DNA of 64,000 nucleotides from CAWIHK01 sp963835935 (GTDB lineage Bacteria > Bacteroidota > Ignavibacteria > UBA10030 > CAVZMI01): the NCBI GenBank assembly GCA_963835935.1, contig CAWIHK010000002.1, positions 558,001-622,000 on the forward strand, given 5' to 3'. Positions 52,634 through 61,879 of the stretch are shown here, piece after piece. Every line of letters begins with the position of its first letter. The first letter of the stretch is position 1. Both the position numbers and the translations under genes were made by a program. Below the pieces are notes generated by a model, which searched no databases, had not been told where the DNA came from, and was given only the letters and a program-made list of their open reading frames with translations.

Positions 52634-53152
52634 CTATAATTCTTTTTTAAGCGAATCCGGAAGTAATTCCTTTAAATGAGGATATGTTTCAAGAAGGCGG
52701 AAAATATCAGCTAAGTCTTTCTGGCGTTTGCTCCTTCGTCTTTGTTCATCAAGATAAGCCCATATTTTTCCTTGTAGTACATCCTCAACGGTGGCGACTT
52801 TCATTTCATAACCCATCACTTTTTTTATCGATGACCGGGCAATAAAGCTTTGATAACGAATATCAGTCTGTAATTGGATTCGTAAATCAGATTTGATGCT
52901 GCTCAAGTTAATACTATGAGGGAATTTTTCTATCTTGAAAATCTTTTCCGTTTCTTTGAGTAAAGAATCTGTTGACTCTATAATAACTACTAAATCTAAA
53001 TCCAGGCTGACTACCGGTTCGGCATAGGCATTGACAGCAAGGCCTCCAATTAGACAATAATCAATTTTCATTTTGCTCAATAAATTGACCATTTGGTGTA
53101 TAATATCCACCCGTCCGTTGCCAACAGCATTCAGAAATTCTTTTTCAGTCAC
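52634..53152 (-). CDS. nucleotidyltransferase (AbiEii-like)
   Basis: 172 residues. YCLIGGLAVNAYAEPVVSLD followed by LDLVV gives the GG...SxDxD nucleotidyltransferase signature; a later KVATVEDVLQGKIWAYLDE block and a charged DLADIFRLLETYP are typical of AbiEii-type proteins. Toxin-like or standalone; I see no AbiEi partner. First of the three defence-like modules in transcription order. Confidence 0.75.
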   Translation of the reverse strand: MTEKEFLNAVGNGRVDIIHQMVNLLSKMKIDYCLIGGLAVNAYAEPVVSLDLDLVVIIESTDSLLKETEKIFKIEKFPHSINLSSIKSDLRIQLQTDIRYQSFIARSSIKKVMGYEMKVATVEDVLQGKIWAYLDEQRRRSKRQKDLADIFRLLETYPHLKELLPDSLKKEL

Positions 53153-53230
53153 GATTATTCTCCACCATTAAGAGCTTCTTTATTCATTATATAAAATATC
53201 CAAGAATATTGCTATCGTTTCTTTAAGAAT

Positions 53231-54889
53231 CTATTGCGTTCCTTCCGCAAGATCCTTTTCATATTCCACTTTATAATTTTTCACAGCCGTGAAAATTGCT
53301 TCGGCGATGCTTTGCTGTCCTTTCGTGCTTGTCAAGTATTGTTCTTCTTTCCTGTTCGAGATGTAACCGATCTCAATCAGTACATTCGGCATAGATGCTC
53401 CGACGAGTACATAGAAACCGGCCTGCTTCACGCCATTATTATTAATCGGAACAAATCGCTCCATTGATTGTACCGTGGTTTGGGCGAACAACTCACTGTA
53501 TTTCACATACGCACTTTGCGCCATCGTTAGAAGAATAAAATTCTCTTCAGTAATCTCTTTATATCGATCCTGATAATTCTCTTCCAACTTCACGACTGCA
53601 TTTTCCCGTTCCGCAATCTCTAAAGCATCCGATGTCCTTCCGGGTTTGAGAAGATAAATTTCGAAACCATTTGCGGGACTCGGTTTACGCGGCATCGAGT
53701 TGCAGTGGATGCTGATAAACAATTTCCCTCCTGCTTCGTTCGCAATCTGGCCACGGCGATATAATTCCACAAACTTATCCGACTTGCGAGTGTAAACGAC
53801 TTGCACATCGGGTAATTTTTGTTTGATGAGTTCTCCGAGTTTAAGAGCGACAGCCAACGTTACTGTTTTTTCTCTTGTCTTTTTTATTCCGATTGCTCCA
53901 GGATCTTTTCCACCGTGCCCCGCATCGATCACAACTACATCCATCTTCCACTTGTTCCGTTGTTTTTCGAGAGTCTCAAGCACGTGTTGTTTCTTCAAAC
54001 CTTCACGGATCGAATCTTCGCGAATCGATTCCGGCGAAGGTTCGAGAGACGTCATCATGAGCGCCAATCCGGTTGTATCATCGGAACGCTGGGGAATAAG
54101 TTTTTCAAAATTCCGATCGAACTTGATCGTGAGATGAAGCGATGAGTCTTTTTGTTGTGCTATTACCTTTTTTAGCATCCCATCGGGTTTGGTGGCATTG
54201 AGCGATTCGATATTGCCCGAAACGCCGGGTAGAATGATGACAATGGTGCTGTCAGGGTTGACAAAAGATTGTGTCCCTACCAATTGCCGTGGAGAAAAAA
54301 TATGAATAATAGGATTGACCTGGGCTTGTTCGAGCGCTATGCGCGAAACATCATAATTGGTAATTGGTTTCGGCGGAGGCAGAGTACCAACCATAATTTT
54401 GTGTGCAACATCGTCGAATGTTAATCTTTCTCCTATTTGTAATGCAAGAATCGGTAAGAATTGTTGCAGTGGAACGAAGAGGATTTTTTCCACAATCATG
54501 GGACTTTGAATTAACTGCCAGGTAATTGGTTCTTGATGAGTGTTTATATTACCAGTGTCGCCGATAACTACAAACGGGTTATCTGCGGTAATGTTGATTC
54601 GAGAATTCTTTGCTGTTATTTCTGCTTGATGCGTCGTCTCATTAAAGTGAAAGTTCAGATTCAAATCGAGCGCGAGATCGCGAATGGATATATAGAGCAA
54701 TCCTTTGTCTGAATAAACTTGGACTACACCCTTCTGCGTTGCAGTATTTTCAGAGAATACTTGTATAACGTTAGTTTGCGCTGTAAGTTCGTGAAGACAT
54801 CCTAAAAAAAGAAGAATAAGAATCAACATCCGTAGAATAATCACAGCGGAATGACGGCGGGATTGTGTGTCGGAAAAATAAAATTTCAT
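53231..54889 (-). CDS. N-acetylmuramoyl-L-alanine amidase with copper-amine-oxidase-like N-domain
   Basis: 552 residues from ATG 54889; ATG 54949 and ATG 54829 are alternatives, and the signal peptide (MLILILLFLGCLHELTAQ) is included in each. After it comes an N-terminal beta domain (YISIRDLALDLNLNFHF, a CuAO_N1-like fold), then Amidase_3 with zinc ligands in VVIDAGHGGKDPG, ISIHCNSMP and VLIEIGYISN. Cleaves peptidoglycan stem peptides in the periplasm, typically at division. Last gene of the mutT-HDOD run. Confidence 0.88.
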   Translation of the reverse strand: MKFYFSDTQSRRHSAVIILRMLILILLFLGCLHELTAQTNVIQVFSENTATQKGVVQVYSDKGLLYISIRDLALDLNLNFHFNETTHQAEITAKNSRINITADNPFVVIGDTGNINTHQEPITWQLIQSPMIVEKILFVPLQQFLPILALQIGERLTFDDVAHKIMVGTLPPPKPITNYDVSRIALEQAQVNPIIHIFSPRQLVGTQSFVNPDSTIVIILPGVSGNIESLNATKPDGMLKKVIAQQKDSSLHLTIKFDRNFEKLIPQRSDDTTGLALMMTSLEPSPESIREDSIREGLKKQHVLETLEKQRNKWKMDVVVIDAGHGGKDPGAIGIKKTREKTVTLAVALKLGELIKQKLPDVQVVYTRKSDKFVELYRRGQIANEAGGKLFISIHCNSMPRKPSPANGFEIYLLKPGRTSDALEIAERENAVVKLEENYQDRYKEITEENFILLTMAQSAYVKYSELFAQTTVQSMERFVPINNNGVKQAGFYVLVGASMPNVLIEIGYISNRKEEQYLTSTKGQQSIAEAIFTAVKNYKVEYEKDLAEGTQ

Positions 54890-54979
54890 CAATATGTTCA
54901 CAACATTCGACAGGATAGAATCGTCAGAAATGATAAACTGGGATTTCATCCATGCAGAATTTCTGTCGAGAGTTCCTTT

Positions 54980-55870
54980 CTAGTTTCGTGAAAAATTCGC
55001 AGCGACACTGATAAAGTCGGATGCGTTTTTGAATTCTGTTTCCAATTCGAATGTAAAACGCTCTATGTCCAGTTTTGTAATTTGTGGACGAGCGGTTTTA
55101 ATAATGCCCCATGCAATTTCATCAGCCAGTACAACTTTATGAACACCTTCGGCTATTCCCATTCCCCAAATCTGACTAAGAAGGTCGGCGATGTGGACAG
55201 AAGCAACCAGAGTCGGATTTTTCTCCGCGAATTGCGGATCGTGATGATATTTGATAACCTCGATGAGTTCCACCGGCAGCTTCCATCGCTCAGCGAGAAT
55301 TACGCCAATATCCTGATGAGTAAACTCGAGCACCTTTTTCTCGGCTTCAATATCGTTGATTTCTTCTTCCTGAATTATCTGAATGATTTTATTCATCTCT
55401 TCAGGGAAATATTGTATTAAAATCAGTTTACCAATATCATGAAGCAAGCCTCCGACAAAATCGCGTTCCTGATGTGTGAGACCGACTTTTTGGGACAACG
55501 ACCTTGCGACAAAACCCACACTTGTGGAGTGTTTCCAGAATTGTTCCATCAATCCAAGACTGTTGTTCGATGAATTATACAATGCACTGAACAATGAGAG
55601 AGAAAGCAACAGATTACTGACTTCGCTTATCCCGAGCAGAGCCATAGCTTGCTGGACATTTCCAACGCGAGCACGGACACCATAAAACGGCGAATTTGCG
55701 ATCTGCAGAAGTTTAGCCGTTATTGCGGGATCAGTTTCTATAATTTTACTTAATTGTCGGATGGATACATCTGTCCGCTCGAGCATCGAGAGGACCTCAG
55801 TTGTCACATGCGGAAGTGTCGCAAGCTCACGAATCGCTTCCACTTTCCTTTTTAATTCGGAGAAGAGCAC
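54980..55870 (-). CDS. HDOD domain protein, third tandem copy
   Basis: 296 residues, single HDOD domain. DPAITAKLLQIANSPFYG, VQQAMALLGISEV and GGLLHDIGKLILIQYFP (an HD-like pair kept). The C-terminal part reads VIKYHHDP and SVHIADLL. HDOD proteins are usually signalling scaffolds without known catalysis. Similar throughout to the next two upstream genes, so a gene family made by tandem duplication. Confidence 0.9.
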   Translation of the reverse strand: MLFSELKRKVEAIRELATLPHVTTEVLSMLERTDVSIRQLSKIIETDPAITAKLLQIANSPFYGVRARVGNVQQAMALLGISEVSNLLLSLSLFSALYNSSNNSLGLMEQFWKHSTSVGFVARSLSQKVGLTHQERDFVGGLLHDIGKLILIQYFPEEMNKIIQIIQEEEINDIEAEKKVLEFTHQDIGVILAERWKLPVELIEVIKYHHDPQFAEKNPTLVASVHIADLLSQIWGMGIAEGVHKVVLADEIAWGIIKTARPQITKLDIERFTFELETEFKNASDFISVAANFSRN

Positions 55871-55910
55871 GAAAGTACCTTCCTTCCTGAGTTCCGTATA
55901 CGTTTGTGTT

Positions 55911-56798
55911 TTATTTCCCGCTTGTCAGTTGCGACATAATATCTTTTGCCGCATCTTCCGAATATTCAATTTCTGATAAAATTTGATCGAGGTCTAAATG
56001 CTGAAGCGATATATTTTCCGTTTTTAAAATCTGCCATGCCTCAGTCTCCGCAATTGGCTGCTGATCCTTCAAATTATCCTGGTTTGTCGGATCATGTTGT
56101 TTACTTATAATATTGGCTATCTGCGTTATCGCAACAAGTGATTTATTCAATTGCGCGAGCGATGGTTGGTGATGAAATTTAATAACTTCGACATAAGAAA
56201 CCGGCAACCGCCATTTTTCAGCAATCCATCCTCCAACTTCAGCGTGAGTGACTCCGAGTATCATTTGTTCCGCATCGAGATCGGAATAATGTTCGTTGAA
56301 CATTTTCATGTGAACGGTAACCGCTAGGCTTGGAAAATGTTCCAACAAAATTAATTTTCCTATATCATGTAATAAACCTGCCGTGAATTCGCGTCCGCCT
56401 GTGGGAATAAACAATCTTGCAACCAACGAGCGTGAAAGCAAAGCGCATGTAATCGAGTGATCCCAGAAAGCCGACAACTGCGGAAGTGTCTTCGATTTTT
56501 CGTTGAACAGTTTGGAAAAGAGAGAAATGCTGACCAGCAAATTATTAAATTCTGTCAACCCCAACAATGCAACGGCTTGTTGAATTGTATGAATGCGGCC
56601 ACGGATTCCGTAGAACGGGGAATTCGCTACACGCAATACTTTCACTGTCAATGCAGGATCACCTTCAACTATCGAACCCAATCTGCGAAGAGATACATTG
56701 GGATCGTCCAGAAGTTCCATCAATTCCGTAATAATACTCGGAAGGGTGGCAAGTTCCCGGATATTTTCTACACGCGATTTAAATTCAGCTAAATTCAT
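55911..56798 (-). CDS. HDOD domain protein, second tandem copy
   Basis: 295 residues. DPALTVKVLRVANSPFYG, IQQAVALLGLTEF, AGLLHDIGKLILLEHFP, VTHAEVGGWIAEKWRLP and EVIKFHHQP. Same plan as both neighbours. The linker near residue 255 (SKQHDPTNQDNLKDQQ) is longer than in its paralogs. Starts 15 bp after the upstream copy. Confidence 0.9.
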   Translation of the reverse strand: MNLAEFKSRVENIRELATLPSIITELMELLDDPNVSLRRLGSIVEGDPALTVKVLRVANSPFYGIRGRIHTIQQAVALLGLTEFNNLLVSISLFSKLFNEKSKTLPQLSAFWDHSITCALLSRSLVARLFIPTGGREFTAGLLHDIGKLILLEHFPSLAVTVHMKMFNEHYSDLDAEQMILGVTHAEVGGWIAEKWRLPVSYVEVIKFHHQPSLAQLNKSLVAITQIANIISKQHDPTNQDNLKDQQPIAETEAWQILKTENISLQHLDLDQILSEIEYSEDAAKDIMSQLTSGK

Positions 56799-56813
56799 GA
56801 AAAATAGTATCCT

Positions 56814-57707
56814 TTAATGGAATAGGTGAGTGCCCACTGCCAATTTAGCAAATTCTGTTTGATTTTCCAATTCGAACTTGATGCTTTCAAGCAATTTCGT
56901 CGTATCGATGGTTTTCATCAACGGACGAGTTCCTTCCAGTATCACCCATCCACGACAATTTTCGAGTGTTGTCCGATAATTTTCTTCCATGAACCCAAAG
57001 CCCATTTTGATGCAACCGAGTTCCGCAATATTTATCAACGCAACAAGTTGTTGATTGAAGTTGACCTTCTTTGGGTCGTGATGATACAGAATCGCTTCCA
57101 TATAGCTGGATGGCAAATGCCATTTTTCGGCAAGCCATCCTCCAATCATAGAATGTGTCGCACCAAGATTTTTAAATTCTGCATCGATGTCAACCATACG
57201 TCCCTTATGCATCGATCTATGCACGGCATCGAGTTCAGCCGGAATGAATTCGATCAATGCTAATTTCCCGACGTCATGTAAAAGACCTGCAATGAATTCT
57301 TTGTTTTCAGTCCGTATATTAAATCGTGCGGCCAGACTTCGCGCCACATATGCACATGCGACGGAATGAATCCAAAAACGCTGCATCCAATCGCGTTGCT
57401 TTTGCCGTGTCTTGAAAAATTTACTGAACACGGTATAATGAAATAATACTGTGCGAACTTCATTCAAACCTAGTAACGTCAGCGCGTTTTGTATTGTATC
57501 TACCCGCCCCTTAATGCCGTACGTCGGGGAATTAACAACGCGTAAAATCTTTATCGTCAATGCAGGATCTGTTTCGATGATCGACGTTATATCTTTTATC
57601 GGGACATTCTCTGACTGCAATATCTGAAGCAATTCCGCCGTCACTCCGGGCGGCGTCGCGAGATCGGAAATATCATCTACGCGTGATTTCAGTTCAGCAA
57701 GTTTCAC
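56814..57707 (-). CDS. HDOD domain protein, first tandem copy
   Basis: 297 residues. DPALTIKILRVVNSPTYG, IQNALTLLGLNEV, AGLLHDVGKLALIEFIP, THSMIGGWLAEKWHLP, AILYHHDPKKVN. It begins 10 bp after the glycosylase gene, so belongs to the same transcript. Role likely signalling; partner unknown. Confidence 0.9.
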   Translation of the reverse strand: MKLAELKSRVDDISDLATPPGVTAELLQILQSENVPIKDITSIIETDPALTIKILRVVNSPTYGIKGRVDTIQNALTLLGLNEVRTVLFHYTVFSKFFKTRQKQRDWMQRFWIHSVACAYVARSLAARFNIRTENKEFIAGLLHDVGKLALIEFIPAELDAVHRSMHKGRMVDIDAEFKNLGATHSMIGGWLAEKWHLPSSYMEAILYHHDPKKVNFNQQLVALINIAELGCIKMGFGFMEENYRTTLENCRGWVILEGTRPLMKTIDTTKLLESIKFELENQTEFAKLAVGTHLFH

Positions 57708-57717
57708 TGATCATCCT

Positions 57718-58413
57718 TTATTTCAACATCATGCCGGTTTCGCGCGACCAGAAAAGCAAATCCAATTCATTCACGGAAATTCCTATTGTGTCAGCAAAAT
57801 GTTGAAATTTTTCCTCCAATGCAAGGTACTGTTTCCTGGTTAATGATTTTGTTGATTGTCCCACATCGATATATTCCTGCAAATTTTTGAGGATATGCCG
57901 ATCAAATATTGCCATATCCTCGTTCTTACCTATATTTCGGAGAAAATGTGTTGCTTCTTTATATCCAAAACCCAAAATATTTTTTACCAGCCATTCTCGC
58001 AGTTCAAATGGGGCTTTGATTCTTTTTAATGCAGTATCGGCTTCTGCGAAATTAGTCAATAATGCGAGCAGATACCTCGATTTCACCTTGTGGAATCGGA
58101 TGTAATGCTCTTTATCACGTAAAATCGATTCAGGATTGAAATATTTTCCTTTATAATTTAATTTTTCTAATTTTTTTTGAACCGCATAAGCATGTAAAGC
58201 GCTTGATTGCGGTGTCAAAAGACAAAAGACCAACTCATAAAAGTAATTTTCGGAAGATACAGCTCGAAACTCAAGGAGTTTTTGACTTATTGCATCCTTT
58301 TTCAGTTTATATTCGTATCGTAATTCATCCCATTTTTTCTCTTTTCTCATGAGTAGTTCACTATGAAGTCTGAAGATTTTATTTTGAAACGTGTGCAGTT
58401 CATCCGCCATCAT
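57718..58413 (-). CDS. 8-oxoguanine DNA glycosylase/lyase (Ogg2 type)
   Basis: 231 residues, helix-hairpin-helix glycosylase. NILGFGYKEATHFLRNIG carries the catalytic Lys of the HhH and AIFDRHILKNL the conserved Asp, the pattern of archaeal and bacterial Ogg2. N-terminal half (YELVFCLLTPQSSA) matches the family. Removes oxidised guanine from DNA. Overlaps mutT by 14 bp, pairing pool and DNA repair in one operon. Confidence 0.85.
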   Translation of the reverse strand: MMADELHTFQNKIFRLHSELLMRKEKKWDELRYEYKLKKDAISQKLLEFRAVSSENYFYELVFCLLTPQSSALHAYAVQKKLEKLNYKGKYFNPESILRDKEHYIRFHKVKSRYLLALLTNFAEADTALKRIKAPFELREWLVKNILGFGYKEATHFLRNIGKNEDMAIFDRHILKNLQEYIDVGQSTKSLTRKQYLALEEKFQHFADTIGISVNELDLLFWSRETGMMLK

Positions 58414-58795
58414 TCAGCAACAATTTGATCACTTCTCTATTGCCTTCTAGAACATCAAATAATTCGAGTTCGTTCAAGGCAATCCAGCAAATATTCGCAA
58501 ATCCGTTGTTCCTCGGTTCACCTGAAAACTCATCAACCACAAAATATTTCACATTAAAATTTCCAGAGTCCGGATAATATATCGCCTGGCTATGATATTC
58601 TCTCGACGAGCGGACTATAATTGAAAGCTCTTCTTCCAACTCACGGCGCAGGCACTCGTCCTCGGTTTCGTTTGTTTCTAGTTTACCTCCGGGAAATTCC
58701 CACTTAAGCGGATAACGCGCGGTTGATAAACGCTGACAAAGTAAAATTTTATTTTCTCTCTTGAGAATACCAACAGCTACTTCGATCATGATCAT
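58400..58795 (-). CDS. mutT: NUDIX hydrolase, MutT-like 8-oxo-dGTP diphosphatase
   Basis: 131 residues from MIMIEVAVGIL at 58795; starts at 58807 or 58789 are also possible. The Nudix box is complete: GGKLETNETEDECLRRELEEE (shown from G to E; all Glu present). CQRLSTARYPLKWEFPGG is typical MutT. Hydrolyses oxidised dGTP. First gene of the mutT-ogg2-HDOD-amidase run. Confidence 0.9.
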   Translation of the reverse strand: MIMIEVAVGILKRENKILLCQRLSTARYPLKWEFPGGKLETNETEDECLRRELEEELSIIVRSSREYHSQAIYYPDSGNFNVKYFVVDEFSGEPRNNGFANICWIALNELELFDVLEGNREVIKLLLNDGG

Positions 58796-58923
58796 AAAAT
58801 AAAACAAAATTTTGAAGATGGAAAGAAAAAAATGAGAGCTGGTTAAAATTCAGCATCTTGATTGTAAGTTTGGATAGCCGATTAAAAATTTTTATTAGAA
58901 ATAATGGAAAGCTCGATACCAAT

Positions 58924-58956
58924 AAAAAAGCCTGCAGTATGCCGGAAACTGCAGGC
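58924..58956 (-). terminator. intrinsic terminator upstream of mutT
   Basis: GCCTGCAGT (58930-58938) and ACTGCAGGC (58948-58956) with a 9-base loop, followed on the minus strand by six Ts. No protein gene precedes it on that strand. Confidence 0.85.
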
Positions 58957-59020
58957 AGATTCTTCGCGCATCCACGAGCGAAGAGCTTCGTATGGTACGC
59001 AGTGATGGGGTAACTGCGTT
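58924..59020 (-). ncRNA. candidate three-hairpin structured RNA or operon leader
   Basis: In minus-strand order: ACGCAGT/ACTGCGT stem (59019-59013 with 59003-58997, 9-base loop), TCTTCGC/GCGAAGA stem (58984-58978 with 58967-58961, 10-base loop), then a 9-bp GCCTGCAGT/ACTGCAGGC stem followed by six Ts. All three stems are perfect. It has no reading frame. Either a free small RNA ending at this terminator, or a leader attenuator before mutT. GCAGT and ACTGC words in hairpin one could pair with the terminator arms instead. Confidence 0.5.
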
Positions 59021-59233
59021 TCCACACTTTACAACAATGCGAATATATAATCACTAATTGTGCCAACATTGGTCTGGATTGATTTTTGTTGAATTTAATT
59101 GATTTTAAGGTAAATGATTGGGATAACTCGGTAAAAAAGACGTGGTGAAGGAAATTGTTTCCGCATAAAAAAAGGATTCGATTAGTCATTATTTATCCAG
59201 GTTTTCCTTTAATAGAAATTTTGTTAGATTGTT

Positions 59234-59249
59234 ATTAGATACATCTAAT
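59234..59249 (+). promoter_or_regulatory. palindromic operator-like site before metF
   Basis: ATTAGAT-AC-ATCTAAT, a perfect 7+7 inverted repeat with 2-base spacer, ending 33 bases before the metF ATG. It overlaps a second inverted pair, CATCT(aattac)AGATG. Likely a dimeric repressor site; the regulator is unknown. Confidence 0.55.
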
Positions 59250-59282
59250 TACAGATGAGTGACATAAATTTATGTTTCTAGC

Positions 59283-60143
59283 ATGAAAATAACTGATATT
59301 TTTTTATCACAGGAAAAAGTCTTTTCATTTGAATTCTTTCCGCCGAAAGATGAAATATCTGCCGTGGATTTTGGAATTAATGTCGGGCGATTGATGAAGC
59401 TTTCTCCCTCGTATGTCACAGTAACCTATGGCGCCGGCGGCTCGAATCAGGAACGGACATTTGCGCTGGTCGATTATCTCCAAAATATTATCGAGCTGAC
59501 CACGGCAGCACATTACACATGCGTGAATGCTACGCGTGAAAAAATAAAGAACGATCTTGAGTACCTGCACGGCCGTGGAATACAAAACCTTATGCTGCTG
59601 CGTGGTGATCCACCGAAAGGACAGAGCACATTTGTCTCAACCTCGAACGGATTCAACCATGCCAGCGACTTGATTGCTTTCGTGAAAAAGCATTTTGATT
59701 TTTGCATAGCCGGCGCGGCATACGTCGAAAAACATCCGGAAGCCGTCAGTCTCGATGAGGATATACTCCACCTGAAGAAAAAATTCGATGCCGGCACCGA
59801 CTTCATGGTGACACAGTTATTTTTTATAAACGATCATTATTTTCAATTTTTGAAACGAGCGCGAGAAATTGGAATATCCTGCCGCATCATACCGGGCATC
59901 ATTCCGTTGACGTCTTACAATCAGATTCAGCGATTCACGAAAATGTCGGCCGTCCAAATTCCGGAAGATCTTTCATTTAAAATCGAAGCCCATAAAAATA
60001 ATCCGGACAAAATGTACGAGATCGGTGTTGAATTTACGATAAAACAATGCAGAGAACTATTGCAAAACGGAGCGCCGGGACTTCATTTTTATACGCTCAA
60101 TAAATCGAGAGCAGTAGTGGAAGTATTCGAAGCGTTGAAATGA
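59283..60143 (+). CDS. metF: 5,10-methylenetetrahydrofolate reductase
   Basis: 286 residues, TIM barrel FAD enzyme. FSFEFFPPKDE with catalytic Glu, VTYGAGGSNQERT, RGDPPKGQ, AAYVEKHPEA, DFMVTQLFFIND and IIPGIIPLTS. Provides methyl-THF for methionine. Monocistronic and preceded by a palindrome. Confidence 0.95.
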   Translation: MKITDIFLSQEKVFSFEFFPPKDEISAVDFGINVGRLMKLSPSYVTVTYGAGGSNQERTFALVDYLQNIIELTTAAHYTCVNATREKIKNDLEYLHGRGIQNLMLLRGDPPKGQSTFVSTSNGFNHASDLIAFVKKHFDFCIAGAAYVEKHPEAVSLDEDILHLKKKFDAGTDFMVTQLFFINDHYFQFLKRAREIGISCRIIPGIIPLTSYNQIQRFTKMSAVQIPEDLSFKIEAHKNNPDKMYEIGVEFTIKQCRELLQNGAPGLHFYTLNKSRAVVEVFEALK

Positions 60144-60250
60144 TTGCGGAGTACGCTCGCCTCCTGCCGCAAAAAACCTCATGATACGAGGCGGAGCGGG
60201 GATTTGGGATTTCGGAATATTGCATGGCATTTTATCATTCCGCAATCAAT
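60141..60250. repeat. intergenic repeat element with terminal inverted repeats
   Basis: ATGATTGCGGA (60141-60151) and TTCCGCAATCA (60239-60249) are inverted ends of a ~110-bp segment between the convergent metF and thyX genes. Its right half (GGAATATTGCATGGCATTTT then ATTCCGCAATC) is clearly similar to 61906-61948. It contains ACGAGGCGGAGC/GCTCGCCTCC complementary words. Confidence 0.65.
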
Positions 60251-60297
60251 AATTCGCCTGCGTCAGGAGAGCATGACTCCGGCGATCAAGTCCGAAA

Positions 60298-61857
60298 TCA
60301 AATCGTCCTTTCATACGCATCAAGATCCAGCTTCCAAACTTTGATACCGCAAAATCTTTTCCCTTCGGGACAAATAGGTTTTGTTCCCGCCATCTCTCGC
60401 AATGTACATGGAGGCAGGAGAAATTTTCCGATGCGGGGGTTTATATTGCGTATCTGCTCGGCTTCGTCAACTGCCGCTTTCCAGATTTCTTCCTGTGCAT
60501 TGTAACATAACCGCATCTTTAATTTATGATGCAAGTTAAGAAGGTCTGACGATTCCGTAAACCGCACGTTAACCGCATTCGGCAAAAGATATAAAGCAAA
60601 CTCATCGCTTACATGATGAGTATTTCTAAGAATTTCGATATTCTCCCAAATTATTTCCATCGTCGCTGAATAAAATGCATAAGCTTTATCGTCGTGCTTC
60701 AGCAATTCAGGTACGACGTATTCAGGAGTTCCGGTATATTGCGCGTGAAGACATGGGCGCGATGCCGGCGTCATGCGGTGCCGTTGATCCTGCGAATCGG
60801 CTGTGTGGCTGAGGCGTTTCCGGAATGTGTAAGAAGGATGAAACATCGCGCGCGACAATTTTGAGAGCGTTGTCAGCGTCAGCGATTCACCCAATATTTT
60901 ATTTTTTGCCGGGTTAAGAACGAGTTCAATTATTGTATCGTCATCCAATTCGGAAGATGGGATCCCAAGAATTTCGCGGGCGCTGTTTGCCAGAGTCTGT
61001 TCATTGTTGATCTTGTAATCGACGAGCAGTGACACTCGTTCTTCGAGACTTCGATCGAACTCTTCGGCAAATTCTTTCCTAGATTTTAACGATTGTGATT
61101 TGAGAAAGTGGTTGTTGAAAAATTGATACTCCGGTGTTTGTTCGATTGAAAGCGGCTCCTCTAAAATTTTTTCATACATCGGTTCAACTTTCAAAACTTC
61201 TTCAATCATCTTTCCCACAACAATTCGTTGTTCTTCTGGAACATCGAATTGGTTGCAGAGACGATAATATCGCAACAATGTTAACCCGCTTATTGTATGA
61301 TACATGAAGCCGAATGTGGCAATTGGTAAAATGTATCGGGCAATCTCCTGACATTTTTTCTTGATGTCTTTACTCCAGTCTTCCGGATAACGACTTCGTG
61401 ACGGGAAGCGATTGTAATACTCTCTCGCCGTTATAGGCGTAAGAAGCTCGATGAGAGTATTGTATGCTTTGATTTGAAGATCGATCGTAATGTTATAAAT
61501 CCTCAGCGCATCTCCTTGAAGAGGCGGGATCAAAGCATTACCAGGTTTAACCTCAACATACCGCTGGCTGACTTGTTCGGAATTATAAAAAGGATGACTG
61601 TGTAAAAAAGACCAGATGAATTGTCTGGATACATTCGAGAGCTGGAACTGAAAATGCGCGTGCTGAAAATTCGTGTGATGGCCTGCTTCATACATCGATT
61701 GCGCGAGCGGCAGCCATTTATCTATCGGATCCAATTGTTCATCGACGACAATGCCATTTGCCGAATAGCATGTGCGTCCGGCGCTGATAATGCCTTTAAA
61801 CGCATTCGGGAATGCTTTATATAAAATAACTTCTGGTTCTGGTGATAAAAATCGCAT
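60298..61857 (-). CDS. thyX: FAD-dependent thymidylate synthase, two-domain
   Basis: 519 residues, twice the usual ThyX length. The N-terminal half has ThyX-like FQHAHFQFQLSNVSRQF and a motif-like FYNSEQVSQRYVEV, where the RHR of canonical RHRxxSxNExSxR reads HSH. The C-terminal half has RHRMTPASRP. Two Thy1-like domains in one chain appear in several bacteria. Methylates dUMP using folate and FAD. The neighbouring metF shares the folate substrate. Confidence 0.85.
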   Translation of the reverse strand: MRFLSPEPEVILYKAFPNAFKGIISAGRTCYSANGIVVDEQLDPIDKWLPLAQSMYEAGHHTNFQHAHFQFQLSNVSRQFIWSFLHSHPFYNSEQVSQRYVEVKPGNALIPPLQGDALRIYNITIDLQIKAYNTLIELLTPITAREYYNRFPSRSRYPEDWSKDIKKKCQEIARYILPIATFGFMYHTISGLTLLRYYRLCNQFDVPEEQRIVVGKMIEEVLKVEPMYEKILEEPLSIEQTPEYQFFNNHFLKSQSLKSRKEFAEEFDRSLEERVSLLVDYKINNEQTLANSAREILGIPSSELDDDTIIELVLNPAKNKILGESLTLTTLSKLSRAMFHPSYTFRKRLSHTADSQDQRHRMTPASRPCLHAQYTGTPEYVVPELLKHDDKAYAFYSATMEIIWENIEILRNTHHVSDEFALYLLPNAVNVRFTESSDLLNLHHKLKMRLCYNAQEEIWKAAVDEAEQIRNINPRIGKFLLPPCTLREMAGTKPICPEGKRFCGIKVWKLDLDAYERTI

Positions 61858-61879
61858 AATCTCAACTCACTAGAATGCG

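Larger units (their letters stand above)
58796..59282. other. divergent spacer between mutT and metF
   Basis: Holds the three-hairpin element and, near metF, a perfect palindrome. No protein gene seen. Confidence 0.5.

Noticed and set aside
58808..59282. SAM riboswitch or 4.5S/6S RNA in the mutT-metF spacer
   Set aside because: No conserved cores of these RNAs are visible on either strand, and the hairpins point away from metF.
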